The notes under the pieces were generated by a model that saw nothing but the letters and a program-made list of their open reading frames with translations, ran no database searches and was not told the DNA's origin. A stretch of DNA of 15,812 nucleotides, taken from the NCBI GenBank assembly GCA_037137555.1, contig JBAXKA010000019.1:1-15812 (forward strand). Direction: 5' to 3'. The stretch comes from UBA9630 sp037137555 (GTDB lineage: Bacteria; Patescibacteriota; Minisyncoccia; Moranbacterales; UBA2206). Each line of letters begins with the position of its first letter. The stretch's first letter is position 1. Of the stretch, positions 1-6,969 are shown one piece after another. Both the position numbers and the translations under genes were made by a program.

Positions 1-1912
1 GTGATTCATGATTTGCATGGTTTGCATGATTTGCATGGTTTGCATGGTTTGCACGCATTATATTATTAAATATACCAAAAGGATCATTCATATTTATATT
101 TCCTCCACCTCCACCTCCGCCACCCATAAAATTTTCACTTATTGATTCACCACCTGGTCCAAATGTTCTTATTATAATTCGTGGTCCTTGTCCTCCCATG
201 CCTCCCATATTTACAAAACCATTTAATGGATTCATCATATGTGGGTCGCTCATTCCTCCCATACCACCCATACCAGGCATTCCACCGCCCATACCAGCAG
301 ACTCTTTCTTCTCCGGTTTATCTGTAATAGCCACTTGTGTTGTGAGAAAAATTGAAGCAATACTGACAGCATTTTCCAGAGCAACTCTGGTTACTTTCAT
401 TGGATCAATAATACCCGCTTTCAACATATCCAAAACATATTCTCCTTTGCTCGCATCAAAACCAAAATTAGCACTTTTGCTTTTAGTAATCTCATGCACC
501 ACGACGCCAGGATCTTTTTGTCCACCATTTGCCACAATTTGTTTAACTGGTTCTTCTAAGGCACGAAGAAGCATTTTATATCCGACATTATATTCTAAGC
601 TTTCCCGATCTTCTTTATTTTTTTCTATTTTAGCAAGCAAGTTTGTCGCCACACGAAGAAGTGCCACGCCACCACCAGCCACAATACCTTCCGCATAAGC
701 AGCACGAGTGGCAGAAAGAGCATCTTCCATTTTATGCTTCATATAAGTCAACTCTGTTTCTGTCGCTGCACCAACTTTAATCACAGCCACACCGCCAGAA
801 ATTTTTGCTAGTCTTTTTTGTAATTTTTCTTTATCCCATTTGCTCTCACTGGCAATAATTTGTTTTTTAATTTGGGCTACTCGATTTTCAATTTCTTTTT
901 TCTTGCCCTTGCCTCCCACGATTGTCGTTGAATCTTTAGTGGCAATAATTTTAGAAGCTTGTCCGAGCATGTTTAATTCCACAGTTTCCATTTTCATGCC
1001 TGTTTCTTCCGAAATTACTTTTCCACCAGTAATAATTGCGATGTCTTCTAGCATGGCTTTTTTATTATCTCCAAATTCTGGTGCTTTCACGGCAAGTACA
1101 TTCAATGTTCCACGCAATTTATTCACAACCAAAGTTGTCAATGCTTCACCATCCACATCTTCTGCAATAATCACAATATCTTTTTTTCCACTCGCTGTAA
1201 TTTTTTCCAAAATTGGCAAAATTTCCGCCACAGTGGAAACTTTTTTATCGGTAATAATAATATAAGCTTCTTTCATTTCCGCTTTTAATGATTCACTATT
1301 TGTGAGCATATAAGGAGAAATATAGCCTTTATCAAAATTCATGCCCTCCACTAATTCTTGTTCTAAGCCAAAAGTTTGTGATTCTTCCACCGTTACCACA
1401 CCATCTTTTCCAACACGAGAAATTACCTCGGAGATCATTTTGCCCATTTCTTCACTTTCAGCTGAAATAGTTGCCACTTGAGCAATTTCTTCTTTTGAAG
1501 TAACAGTTTTGGTAATTTTTTTTAGTTCCGCAATAACATCATTCTTGGCAACTTCAATTCCACGACGAATACTAATGGGATTCATTCCGGTTGCCACAAG
1601 TTTCGAACCTTCTCGCACAATCGCTTGTGCCAAAATTGTTGCAGTTGTTGTGCCATCCCCTGCTGTATCATTCGTTTTGTTGGCAACTTCTTTAATTAAA
1701 TCCGCTCCAATGTTTTCAAATTTATCTTCCAGTTCAATTTCTTTAGCAATAGAAACTCCATCGTTAGTAATTACTGGTGAACCAAAACCTTTATCCAAAA
1801 TAACATTTCTTCCTCGTGGTCCAATTGTAATTTTTATAGCATCTGCCACTTTATCAATTCCCGCTTTAATTTTCTTGCGTGCATCTTCATCGAATTTGAT
1901 AATCTTGCTCAT
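1..1912 (-). CDS. groEL: 60-kDa chaperonin GroEL, 3' end beyond window, with unusual long tail
   Basis: GroEL is the ATP-driven double-ring chaperonin that folds proteins in the cytoplasm. The ATG at 1910-1912 starts a typical GroEL N-terminus: GPRGRNV at residues 31-37, TNDGVS near 49-54 and the ATP-binding GDGTTT at 85-90. Later come the ATRAAYAEGIVAGGGVAL segment and DPMKVTRVALENA. The usual C-terminal Gly-Gly-Met region starts near residue 540, where most GroELs end. Here the frame stays open to the window edge, giving 637 codons. The extra tail contains GGM repeats, a RIIIRTFGPGG stretch, seven consecutive glycines, NDPFGIF and five tandem Ala-Asn-His units. The stop codon is outside the window. 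groEL follows rnc by 49 AT-rich bases, with no groES upstream and no CIRCE (HrcA) element. Identity is certain; the function of the tail is unknown. Confidence 0.97.
   Translation of the reverse strand, partial: MSKIIKFDEDARKKIKAGIDKVADAIKITIGPRGRNVILDKGFGSPVITNDGVSIAKEIELEDKFENIGADLIKEVANKTNDTAGDGTTTATILAQAIVREGSKLVATGMNPISIRRGIEVAKNDVIAELKKITKTVTSKEEIAQVATISAESEEMGKMISEVISRVGKDGVVTVEESQTFGLEQELVEGMNFDKGYISPYMLTNSESLKAEMKEAYIIITDKKVSTVAEILPILEKITASGKKDIVIIAEDVDGEALTTLVVNKLRGTLNVLAVKAPEFGDNKKAMLEDIAIITGGKVISEETGMKMETVELNMLGQASKIIATKDSTTIVGGKGKKKEIENRVAQIKKQIIASESKWDKEKLQKRLAKISGGVAVIKVGAATETELTYMKHKMEDALSATRAAYAEGIVAGGGVALLRVATNLLAKIEKNKEDRESLEYNVGYKMLLRALEEPVKQIVANGGQKDPGVVVHEITKSKSANFGFDASKGEYVLDMLKAGIIDPMKVTRVALENAVSIASIFLTTQVAITDKPEKKESAGMGGGMPGMGGMGGMSDPHMMNPLNGFVNMGGMGGQGPRIIIRTFGPGGESISENFMGGGGGGGGNINMNDPFGIFNNIMRANHANHANHANHANHES
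8..52 (-). repeat. Tandem 9-base repeat encoding (Ala-Asn-His)x5 in the GroEL tail
   Basis: Five consecutive 9-base units read GCA-AAC/AAT-CAT on the minus strand, in frame with groEL. Each encodes Ala-Asn-His. Units differ only at the third base of the Asn codon. The array follows Met-Arg and is followed by Glu-Ser before the window ends. It is coding sequence, so a change in repeat number would alter tail length without shifting the frame. Confidence 0.9.
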
Positions 1913-1961
1913 AGTGTTGTTTTAAATAAATTTAAAAAAAATAAATTAAAAAATTTTGCAA

Positions 1962-2654
1962 TTACCAGCCTTTTTCTTCTAATGCTTTTTCCGCCGCATT
2001 TCTTTGTGCTTCTTGCTTGGAAAGTCCTTCGCCCTTAGAAACTAACTCCGCTCCAACATAAGCACCCACAATAAATTTTTTATCATGATCGGGACCAGTT
2101 TCTTCTAAGACACGATATGATGGTGTTGTGCCAGCTCGTTCTTGCGCCTCTTCTTGAAAACGACTTTTAGCATCAAGATATAATTTTTTTTCAATAATAT
2201 TTGGCAACCTCACTGCCACATGTTTTAAAATAAAATCGCGACAAGCATCATAGCCTTTCGCCTTTTGATCAATATAAATTGCTCCAACAATCGCTTCGAA
2301 CGCATTAGCTAGAAGATATTGTCTCGCCCTTCCAGTGTCCTTGGCTTCACCACGACTCATCATTAAATATTCTTCCACGCCAATTTCCTTGGAAATCACA
2401 GCTAACATTTCACCATTCACCAAAGCTGCTCGCCAATTAGTCATTTCTCCCTCGGGATTATTGGGATAATTATTATAAAGATATTCCGTTACGACTAATT
2501 CCAAAACAGCATCGCCCAGAAATTCCAATCGCTCATTATGGTCTAGTTTATATTCTCGATGCTCATTTAAATATGACCGATGCGTTACGGCTTGTTGCAA
2601 TAAGTTTAAATCATTAAACTTTACCCCGACTTTTTTCGCCAGTTCTTCAACCAT
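1962..2654 (-). CDS. rnc: Ribonuclease III
   Basis: RNase III cleaves double-stranded RNA, including rRNA precursors, in the cytoplasm. The 230-residue product has the normal length and order. An N-terminal catalytic domain holds the signature NERLEFLGDAVL at residues 40-51 (acidic residues E41, E44, D48) and the second metal-binding segment ANAFEAIVGAIYID, with E120. A C-terminal double-stranded RNA-binding domain covers about 162-229, ending with the KQEAQRNAAEKAL helix. Position 117 is Asn where E. coli has Asp114, a substitution I believe occurs in other RNase III proteins. The ATG at 2654 is the natural start because conserved sequence begins within a few residues. The gene lies 27 bases after nusB and 49 bases before groEL, consistent with one transcript. 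Confidence 0.97.
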   Translation of the reverse strand: MVEELAKKVGVKFNDLNLLQQAVTHRSYLNEHREYKLDHNERLEFLGDAVLELVVTEYLYNNYPNNPEGEMTNWRAALVNGEMLAVISKEIGVEEYLMMSRGEAKDTGRARQYLLANAFEAIVGAIYIDQKAKGYDACRDFILKHVAVRLPNIIEKKLYLDAKSRFQEEAQERAGTTPSYRVLEETGPDHDKKFIVGAYVGAELVSKGEGLSKQEAQRNAAEKALEEKGW

Positions 2655-2681
2655 ATTGCAAATTAAAATTAAAATTAAAAG

Positions 2682-3146
2682 TTATTTTTTAGAATCTTTT
2701 CTTTTTGTTTTATCATCTCGCATTGGCTCGCCCAATTCACGATAAATTGTGCCTAAAACTCCATTCACAAATCGCCCAGAAGATTCTCCGCCAAAAGACT
2801 TGGCAAGTTCAATTGCCTCATTGATCGCCACTTTTGGTGGCACCTCGGCATAATCACCAAAAAGTAATTCGCAAATTCCTAGACGCAAAACATTGCGATC
2901 CACAAGTGTTACTTGATTAAGTGGCCACTCGGGAGCGCATTTTTCAATTAATGGATCGATCTTATCTTGATTATTCAATGTCGTCATCACCAGCATTTCA
3001 ATAAAAGAACTATCCTCCATGCCAGGGGCAAATTCCTTAATATTTCTTTGAATAATATCAGTAATCGTTTCTTTTTTTTCACCTTTAAAGTCCCACTCAT
3101 ATAGAGATTGCATTGCGATTGATCTTGATAAGTGCCGATTTGCCAT
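2682..3146 (-). CDS. nusB: Transcription antitermination factor NusB
   Basis: NusB binds boxA RNA with NusE (S10) and supports antitermination and processing of rRNA transcripts. The 154-residue all-helical product shows the family pattern: an N-terminal RHLSRSIAMQSLYEWDF helix, a central VTLVDRNVLRLGICELL helix, then VPPKVAINEAIELAKSFGGESSGRFVNGVLG, which is strongly diagnostic of NusB. The tail is short and lysine-rich. The ATG at 3146 begins 2 bases after the rpmF stop, so translation of the two is probably coupled. No clear Shine-Dalgarno motif precedes it. Its position between rpmF and rnc places it in a ribosome and RNA-maturation unit. Confidence 0.96.
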   Translation of the reverse strand: MANRHLSRSIAMQSLYEWDFKGEKKETITDIIQRNIKEFAPGMEDSSFIEMLVMTTLNNQDKIDPLIEKCAPEWPLNQVTLVDRNVLRLGICELLFGDYAEVPPKVAINEAIELAKSFGGESSGRFVNGVLGTIYRELGEPMRDDKTKRKDSKK

Positions 3147-3148
3147 GT

Positions 3149-3355
3149 TTATTTTTTCTTGGCTTTTTTCGCCAATTTTTTAGTCACATCAATAACTTCT
3201 TTACCCTTATATTTTCCACAATTGCTACAAACAATATGCGCTTCAATTTGTGTTTTGCAACTTGTGCATTCTACTAAATTTTTTGGTGTTAATTTATAGA
3301 ACACTCGAGCTCTGTCTCTTCTGGCCTTAGTATGGCGTTTTCTTGCTACTGGCAT
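3149..3355 (-). CDS. rpmF: 50S ribosomal protein bL32
   Basis: bL32 is a small zinc-ribbon protein of the large ribosomal subunit. The 68-residue product begins PVARKRHTKARRDRAR, the usual basic L32 N-terminus. It carries four cysteines at 30, 33, 43 and 46 in a CxxC-x9-CxxC arrangement, so this is the zinc-binding form. The C-terminus is a lysine-rich tail. It is the first gene of the unit rpmF-nusB-rnc-groEL and has a good predicted promoter about 25-30 bases upstream. The 5' leader is AT-rich and lacks a Shine-Dalgarno motif. Confidence 0.96.
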   Translation of the reverse strand: MPVARKRHTKARRDRARVFYKLTPKNLVECTSCKTQIEAHIVCSNCGKYKGKEVIDVTKKLAKKAKKK

Positions 3356-3387
3356 AATTTAAAAAATAAATATTTAATCTACTATAC

Positions 3388-3416
3388 AATATACCACCGG
3401 AATTAATTTTTGGCAA
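3388..3416 (-). promoter_or_regulatory. Predicted sigma-70-type promoter for rpmF-nusB-rnc(-groEL)
   Basis: On the minus strand a -35 box TTGCCA (3411-3416, 5 of 6 consensus bases) is followed by 17 bases and a -10 box TATATT (3388-3393, 5 of 6). Transcription would begin near 3381, giving a leader of about 25 bases before the rpmF ATG at 3355. The -35 box lies inside the right-hand end of the left arm of an 11-base inverted repeat. This is a pattern match only. Confidence 0.6.
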
Positions 3417-3442
3417 TGCCTGTTAACATTATGCCAAAAATT
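3405..3442. promoter_or_regulatory. 11-base perfect inverted repeat overlapping the rpmF -35 box (possible operator)
   Basis: AATTTTTGGCA (3405-3415) and TGCCAAAAATT (3432-3442) are perfect inverted copies separated by 16 bases, with the palindrome TGTTAACA (3421-3428) at the centre of the spacer. Neither arm is followed by a T-run on either strand, and no gene ends here, so a terminator is unlikely. The overlap with the -35 box of the predicted rpmF promoter makes a repressor site possible; that role is inference. Confidence 0.4.
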
Positions 3443-3474
3443 ATATAGAAATGTCATGCCTCTGCGTTTTTCTA

Positions 3475-3555
3475 TCAACACCCCGCTATCGTTCCTCTCA
3501 TCATCTCACAACCATCATTACAAAACTTAGATGCACAGGTGGTTTTTTCACAATC
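3475..3555 (-). pseudogene. Remnant copy of the Cys-rich C-terminal module
   Basis: These 81 bases match 15622-15702 with only two differences. Read on the minus strand, they encode the same 26-residue Cys-rich peptide followed by TGA. One difference is silent (Ala codon GCG/GCA) and one changes Val to Ala. Immediately upstream in frame there is a TGA only two codons before the first residue, then further stops. The codons for Arg-Asn-Asn-Ser just beyond resemble Arg-Asn-Asn-Pro in the other copy, but 12 extra bases with the stop interrupt them. The Thr-Pro linker is absent and no start is available. I read this as a fragment left by duplication or recombination next to a tRNA gene. Confidence 0.65.
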
Positions 3556-3566
3556 GTGTCAAATCC

Positions 3567-3595
3567 TTGAATTATTTCGGATTCTATTCTATGCT
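3567..3595 (+). promoter_or_regulatory. Predicted promoter of tRNA-Thr
   Basis: TTGAAT at 3567-3572 (4 of 6 bases of the -35 consensus) is followed by 17 bases and TATGCT at 3590-3595 (4 of 6 of the -10 consensus). Transcription would start near 3602, about 3 bases before the mature tRNA. The -35 box lies in the degenerate upstream part of the Cys-rich module remnant. Confidence 0.45.
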
Positions 3596-3604
3596 AAACT
3601 AGTT

Positions 3605-3677
3605 GCCACTTTAGCTCAGTTGGTAGAGCGACGGTATCGTAAACCGTAGGCCATCAGTTCGATTCTGATAAGTGGCT
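3605..3677 (+). tRNA. tRNA-Thr (anticodon CGU)
   Basis: The sequence folds into a complete cloverleaf. The acceptor stem is GCCACTT (3605-3611) with AAGTGGC (3670-3676). The D stem is GCTC/GAGC (3614-3617, 3626-3629). The anticodon stem is ACGGT/ACCGT with loop ATCGTAA (3636-3642), giving anticodon CGT. The variable loop has five bases. The T stem is ATCAG/CTGAT with loop TTCGATT. All stems are perfectly paired. The anticodon reads ACG (Thr), and the first two acceptor pairs, G1-C72 and C2-G71, agree with threonine identity in E. coli. The discriminator base is U (3677) and CCA is not encoded. This is the only plus-strand gene, pointing at the baseplate-J-like gene 18 bases away. Confidence 0.95.
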
Positions 3678-3695
3678 CGAATATTTAATTTGTTA

Positions 3696-5588
3696 TTACT
3701 CTGGCATTATCGCATTGAGTATTACTTCTACTCTTTTTTCATTTAATGGAATTTTACTAATAAACAATGGTGGAAAATATTCCACTTCTGCTTGTTTTAT
3801 TGATGGGTAATCTTTCAAAAACTCTCCTAGTTCTTCATTATTTTTTCCCAAAATATCTTTTTTTAATTTTTTTAAATCAATATTGGGTTGCGTAACACTT
3901 GAAGCATGCATCTTAATATTAATTATTCCTTGTTTGAAATCAACACTAGCTTTTCCATAATCAATAACTATTGACCCACTATCAATATTGATTTTGCCAT
4001 TATCCAGCTTGGAAATATTAGCATTAGCAATTTTCTTAACATCACTTTCAGAAAAAACTAATGCCCGAGCATGGGCTGTCGCTTTTATTTCAAATTTATC
4101 AGCAATCTCATCAACTGAGTTGGAAACACGATAAGCTGGCTCATCAACCAAAATAGCACTATCTAGAATTATTACTCCAGATGTCGATTCTTTTATTTTA
4201 TTTTTAATTGCATCACTTATTTCCAATGAAATACTATCTTTGGCATTACTAATATCTTTGTCAGAAATAATTTTAACTGAATCACTTCCATTGCCACTGC
4301 CACCACCAGCCATTGATGTTTGTGATTTGGCATAAATCTTGGTATATTTTTCATTTCCACTGTTTTTAAATCCTGGAATGGTAAAATTAGTAGCTTCAAT
4401 ATTGAAAGTATCGCCTGCTTCATCAGCAATTACCTCCACTTCAACTACGCCCGGCTTAATTTCATTGCCAACTTTTGTTGTTCCTGGAACAGTAATGCTT
4501 TGCACTAAGCGAAATATTTTTTGATTTTCACTTAAAAATCTTGTTGTTGCTACTAATGGTTGTGCCGAAGAGCTAAATTCATTATAAATTGTAATTTTGC
4601 CTTTAGCTTTTTGATTTGAAGCACTTTTTTCTCCAGTTGCGTCAAAAGTTTTCGTCACTTCTTCGTCAAATTCCATCAATTTAGCTGGAATAATTGATTT
4701 TTCATAATCAATATTTTCATAATTAACCTCTCCTGTAAATTCCATATCGGCTGACTGAACTTCTTTTTTGGCAAAAATAGTAATTATCGCTTTTGGCATG
4801 TATAAATAAGCTCCATAGGCCAACCCCATAACAACAATAATTGCGCCAAAAATAGCGACTGCCTTAGAAAATCTGGAACTGGATATCCTACTTTCTTCTG
4901 GCTTATTCTTGTTTATCTGATTTTCCGCATCTTTATTAGAAAAATTAGTTGCATAAAAAAACTTTTCCAATTGCTCATCGCTTGAAATTTCTTTTTGTCT
5001 TGGATCTTCTCTGCGGTTACTTTGAGATGGTTCATTTTTTAAAACAGGAGAGGCCATGTCCATGGAAAAAGTAGCCTTACTTTTAATCTCGACTTTTTTA
5101 ATCGGCATTATTCTTGGATTATTATTTATACTTGGTCTCGGCAGGTTTTCTTTTTCTTTTATCTCTGACAACCTATCCCAGCCATCATCACTTTTGACTG
5201 TAAAATAATCCGCTGTTCCAATTTTTTCTAAATCTCTTTTGTTGCGAGAATCAATTGATTCAAAATCTTCATCAAATTTTCTTTTTGGCAATCCATCCTC
5301 CAACTCATCATCTAAAAATTCCTCATCTTTATTATCTTCTTGTTTTTGCTTAACAATAATTCCCACTTTTTTTATTAACATCTTGCCTAATTTATCTTGA
5401 GTGACAATGCTAATTTTTAACCCCAAAGCATCAGCCTCTTTGCGTAGCAACTTCAAATTAACGATACTTTGAATAAGCATTGCTCTTTTTGGCACAACAA
5501 TCACAACTTCAGATGACTCTGCTTTTCTCAATCTTTCCACGATTGAAGTTATTTCTTCATCGATATCAATATAAAATGTTTGATGCAT
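3696..5588 (-). CDS. Transmembrane protein with cytoplasmic Rossmann-like domain and extracytoplasmic baseplate-J-like domain
   Basis: The 630-residue product has four parts. Residues 1-77 form an alternating helix/strand domain with predicted strands around VVIVVPK and LKISIVTQD. Residues 80-240 are charged and low in complexity, probably disordered, with an acidic cluster at 86-99. One membrane segment lies at about 243-264. The rest is an outside region in which residues 325-440 resemble the baseplate-J/gp47 family: AKGKITIYNEF, then TRFLSENQKIFR, ITVPGT, and KPGVVEVEVIADEAGDTFNI. A Gly/Ser-rich linker sits at 427-436. Proteins of this shape are, to my recollection, often annotated 'baseplate J-like' in CPR genomes. 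No phage genes surround it. The FtsA-like gene lies 38 bases upstream in the same direction, suggesting the two act together at the membrane. The cellular role is unknown. Confidence 0.7.
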   Translation of the reverse strand: MHQTFYIDIDEEITSIVERLRKAESSEVVIVVPKRAMLIQSIVNLKLLRKEADALGLKISIVTQDKLGKMLIKKVGIIVKQKQEDNKDEEFLDDELEDGLPKRKFDEDFESIDSRNKRDLEKIGTADYFTVKSDDGWDRLSEIKEKENLPRPSINNNPRIMPIKKVEIKSKATFSMDMASPVLKNEPSQSNRREDPRQKEISSDEQLEKFFYATNFSNKDAENQINKNKPEESRISSSRFSKAVAIFGAIIVVMGLAYGAYLYMPKAIITIFAKKEVQSADMEFTGEVNYENIDYEKSIIPAKLMEFDEEVTKTFDATGEKSASNQKAKGKITIYNEFSSSAQPLVATTRFLSENQKIFRLVQSITVPGTTKVGNEIKPGVVEVEVIADEAGDTFNIEATNFTIPGFKNSGNEKYTKIYAKSQTSMAGGGSGNGSDSVKIISDKDISNAKDSISLEISDAIKNKIKESTSGVIILDSAILVDEPAYRVSNSVDEIADKFEIKATAHARALVFSESDVKKIANANISKLDNGKINIDSGSIVIDYGKASVDFKQGIINIKMHASSVTQPNIDLKKLKKDILGKNNEELGEFLKDYPSIKQAEVEYFPPLFISKIPLNEKRVEVILNAIMPE

Positions 5589-5626
5589 ATTTTTTTTAAA
5601 AAATCAAAAAATTAAAATTTATTTTA

Positions 5627-6895
5627 TTATTTTTGAATCAGTTTAACGGCTCTCCTGAGAATTCCTGCTAGTACTTTTTCTTCACCAACTAATTCGATAA
5701 CTAAATTAGCTAACCCCATGGGCGTAATATCTTGCGGGTCTCGCAATTCTTTCGTTTCATCTACAATATTTACCACATCTTTTGGTTGCAAGAAACTCAC
5801 TTCAATTTCTTTGGCAAATGGCAAATTTTTTGTCCAAGTCGAAGTCATTAGCGCTTTTTTAATTCCCGGCAATCCAGATCCACCACCGCAAAGGAAAATT
5901 CTATTTGGCAATAAATCATTTTCAGAAAATTCCGCCAATGACAATTCCACTCCTGAAAGCCAAACATTACAATCATCAAAAAATATTTTTTCAATTTTCA
6001 TGGAAACATCTTTTCCTAGTTTTCCCTCGGAATATCTAATCTTGAAGGCCTCTGCTTCTTCAAAGCTAACACTTAATTCGATTGCTAATCTTTTTGTGAA
6101 AGCGCGTCCACCCAAGGCAAACATTTTCGTGCCTTCTAGCCCACCATTTCTCACGAGTGCAATGTCAGTTGTTCCACCGCCAATATCTATAAAAATAGCA
6201 CTAAAATCCACAAGATCATCAACGCCCATCGATTTAGCCACAGCATAAGGTTCTGCTGCAATCGAAAGCAGATCCAATTTTAATTCATCCGCGATTGTTT
6301 GCAAGGCACCAAGATGCACCATCGGAGCATAAGCATTAAAAATAGAAATTGAAACATCCTTGCCCTGAAAACCCAACGGATTAGTTATTTTATAGCCATC
6401 AATGCGTACATCCACAATTGTAGCGTTAATCAATTTCACTTCAATTTCATTATGTCCAGTTTCCCAAGCCAATTGCTGACGAATACGATCAAAAGCTTTC
6501 CATTGAACTTTTTGAATAATATTTTTTAATTCTGGAAAATCAATTCGCATCTCCGGTTTGATTCTTTCATAATGCACCGTAGTAGTCGTTCCCTTGACTA
6601 ATTCTCCGGCAATCCCCACAATTGCTTTTTCCACTTTTTTTATTCCTGCCATCGCCACAGCCATATCGATTGCATGTTGACAATTTTCAATTACGCCAGC
6701 TATATCAGAAACGGCTCCGCTATGCATATCCTTAAGACCTTGCCTGGCACGACCAACACCCTTAATTATGCCTGCGCCATTTTCTTTATCAACCTGAAAA
6801 ACCAACGCCTTGACGATTTCAGTTCCAATATCAAGAGACAGATAATAATCTGCTGAAGATTTTCCTGTACCTAAAATTTTAGAAAAAATTCCCAT
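5627..6895 (-). CDS. FtsA/PilM-type actin-like ATPase with SHS2 domain
   Basis: This 422-residue cytoplasmic protein has the actin-like fold signatures: phosphate-1 loop YLSLDIGTEIVKALVF (18-33), phosphate-2 loop FIDIGGGTTDIALVRNG (235-251) and the adenosine motif LCGGGSGLPGI (335-345). An inserted SHS2-type domain covers about 100-190 and includes IDGYKITNPLGFQGKDVSISIFNAY, which resembles FtsA more than other actin homologues. The last 13 residues (LAGILRRAVKLIQ) could form a short basic amphipathic helix like the membrane anchor of FtsA. FtsA tethers FtsZ to the membrane, while PilM organises type IV pili. Here no ftsZ or pil gene is adjacent and the partner is the baseplate-J-like transmembrane protein. 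A predicted promoter precedes the ATG at 6895. Family membership is clear; assignment to division is not. Confidence 0.8.
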   Translation of the reverse strand: MGIFSKILGTGKSSADYYLSLDIGTEIVKALVFQVDKENGAGIIKGVGRARQGLKDMHSGAVSDIAGVIENCQHAIDMAVAMAGIKKVEKAIVGIAGELVKGTTTTVHYERIKPEMRIDFPELKNIIQKVQWKAFDRIRQQLAWETGHNEIEVKLINATIVDVRIDGYKITNPLGFQGKDVSISIFNAYAPMVHLGALQTIADELKLDLLSIAAEPYAVAKSMGVDDLVDFSAIFIDIGGGTTDIALVRNGGLEGTKMFALGGRAFTKRLAIELSVSFEEAEAFKIRYSEGKLGKDVSMKIEKIFFDDCNVWLSGVELSLAEFSENDLLPNRIFLCGGGSGLPGIKKALMTSTWTKNLPFAKEIEVSFLQPKDVVNIVDETKELRDPQDITPMGLANLVIELVGEEKVLAGILRRAVKLIQK

Positions 6896-6930
6896 TAAAC
6901 AATTTTATTTTATATTTTTTTTATAACTTA

Positions 6931-6959
6931 ATTATATAACAAAAAGCAAATTATTACAA
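6931..6959 (-). promoter_or_regulatory. Predicted promoter of the FtsA-like/baseplate-J-like gene pair
   Basis: In the 74-base gap between the flippase-like gene and the FtsA-like gene, the minus strand shows TTGTAA (6954-6959, 4 of 6 of the -35 consensus), 17 bases, then a perfect -10 box TATAAT (6931-6936). Transcription would begin near 6924, leaving a leader of about 29 bases. No terminator hairpin for the upstream cluster is visible in this gap. Confidence 0.55.
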
Positions 6960-6969
6960 ACGAAAAAAA

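Larger units (their letters stand above)
3361..3604. other. Intergenic region between rpmF and tRNA-Thr
   Basis: This is the longest stretch without an intact gene. From left to right it holds the short AT-rich rpmF leader, the predicted rpmF promoter with its inverted repeat, a remnant copy of the Cys-rich module (3475-3555), and the predicted plus-strand promoter of the tRNA. I see no other gene in it. Confidence 0.7.

Noticed and set aside
1..60. Short regularly spaced repeat at the left edge as a CRISPR array
   Set aside because: The 9-base units are contiguous without spacers and are in-frame codons for Ala-Asn-His in GroEL.
198..1925. Three plus-strand open frames (198-698, 840-1265, 1509-1925)
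   Set aside because: They lie entirely antisense to groEL, whose conserved motifs occupy the minus strand; their translations are low-complexity mirror products.
3405..3442. Inverted repeat as a rho-independent terminator
   Set aside because: The stem is AT-rich, its loop is 16 bases, no T-run follows on either strand, and no gene ends next to it.
3475..3555. Remnant Cys-rich copy as a functional small gene
   Set aside because: It has no start codon before its Cys residues, an in-frame stop two codons upstream, and no linker.
3696..5588. Baseplate-J-like gene as evidence of a prophage
   Set aside because: The protein has an internal membrane helix and a cytoplasmic domain, sits beside an actin-like ATPase gene and housekeeping genes, and no capsid, tail, integrase or terminase genes are present.
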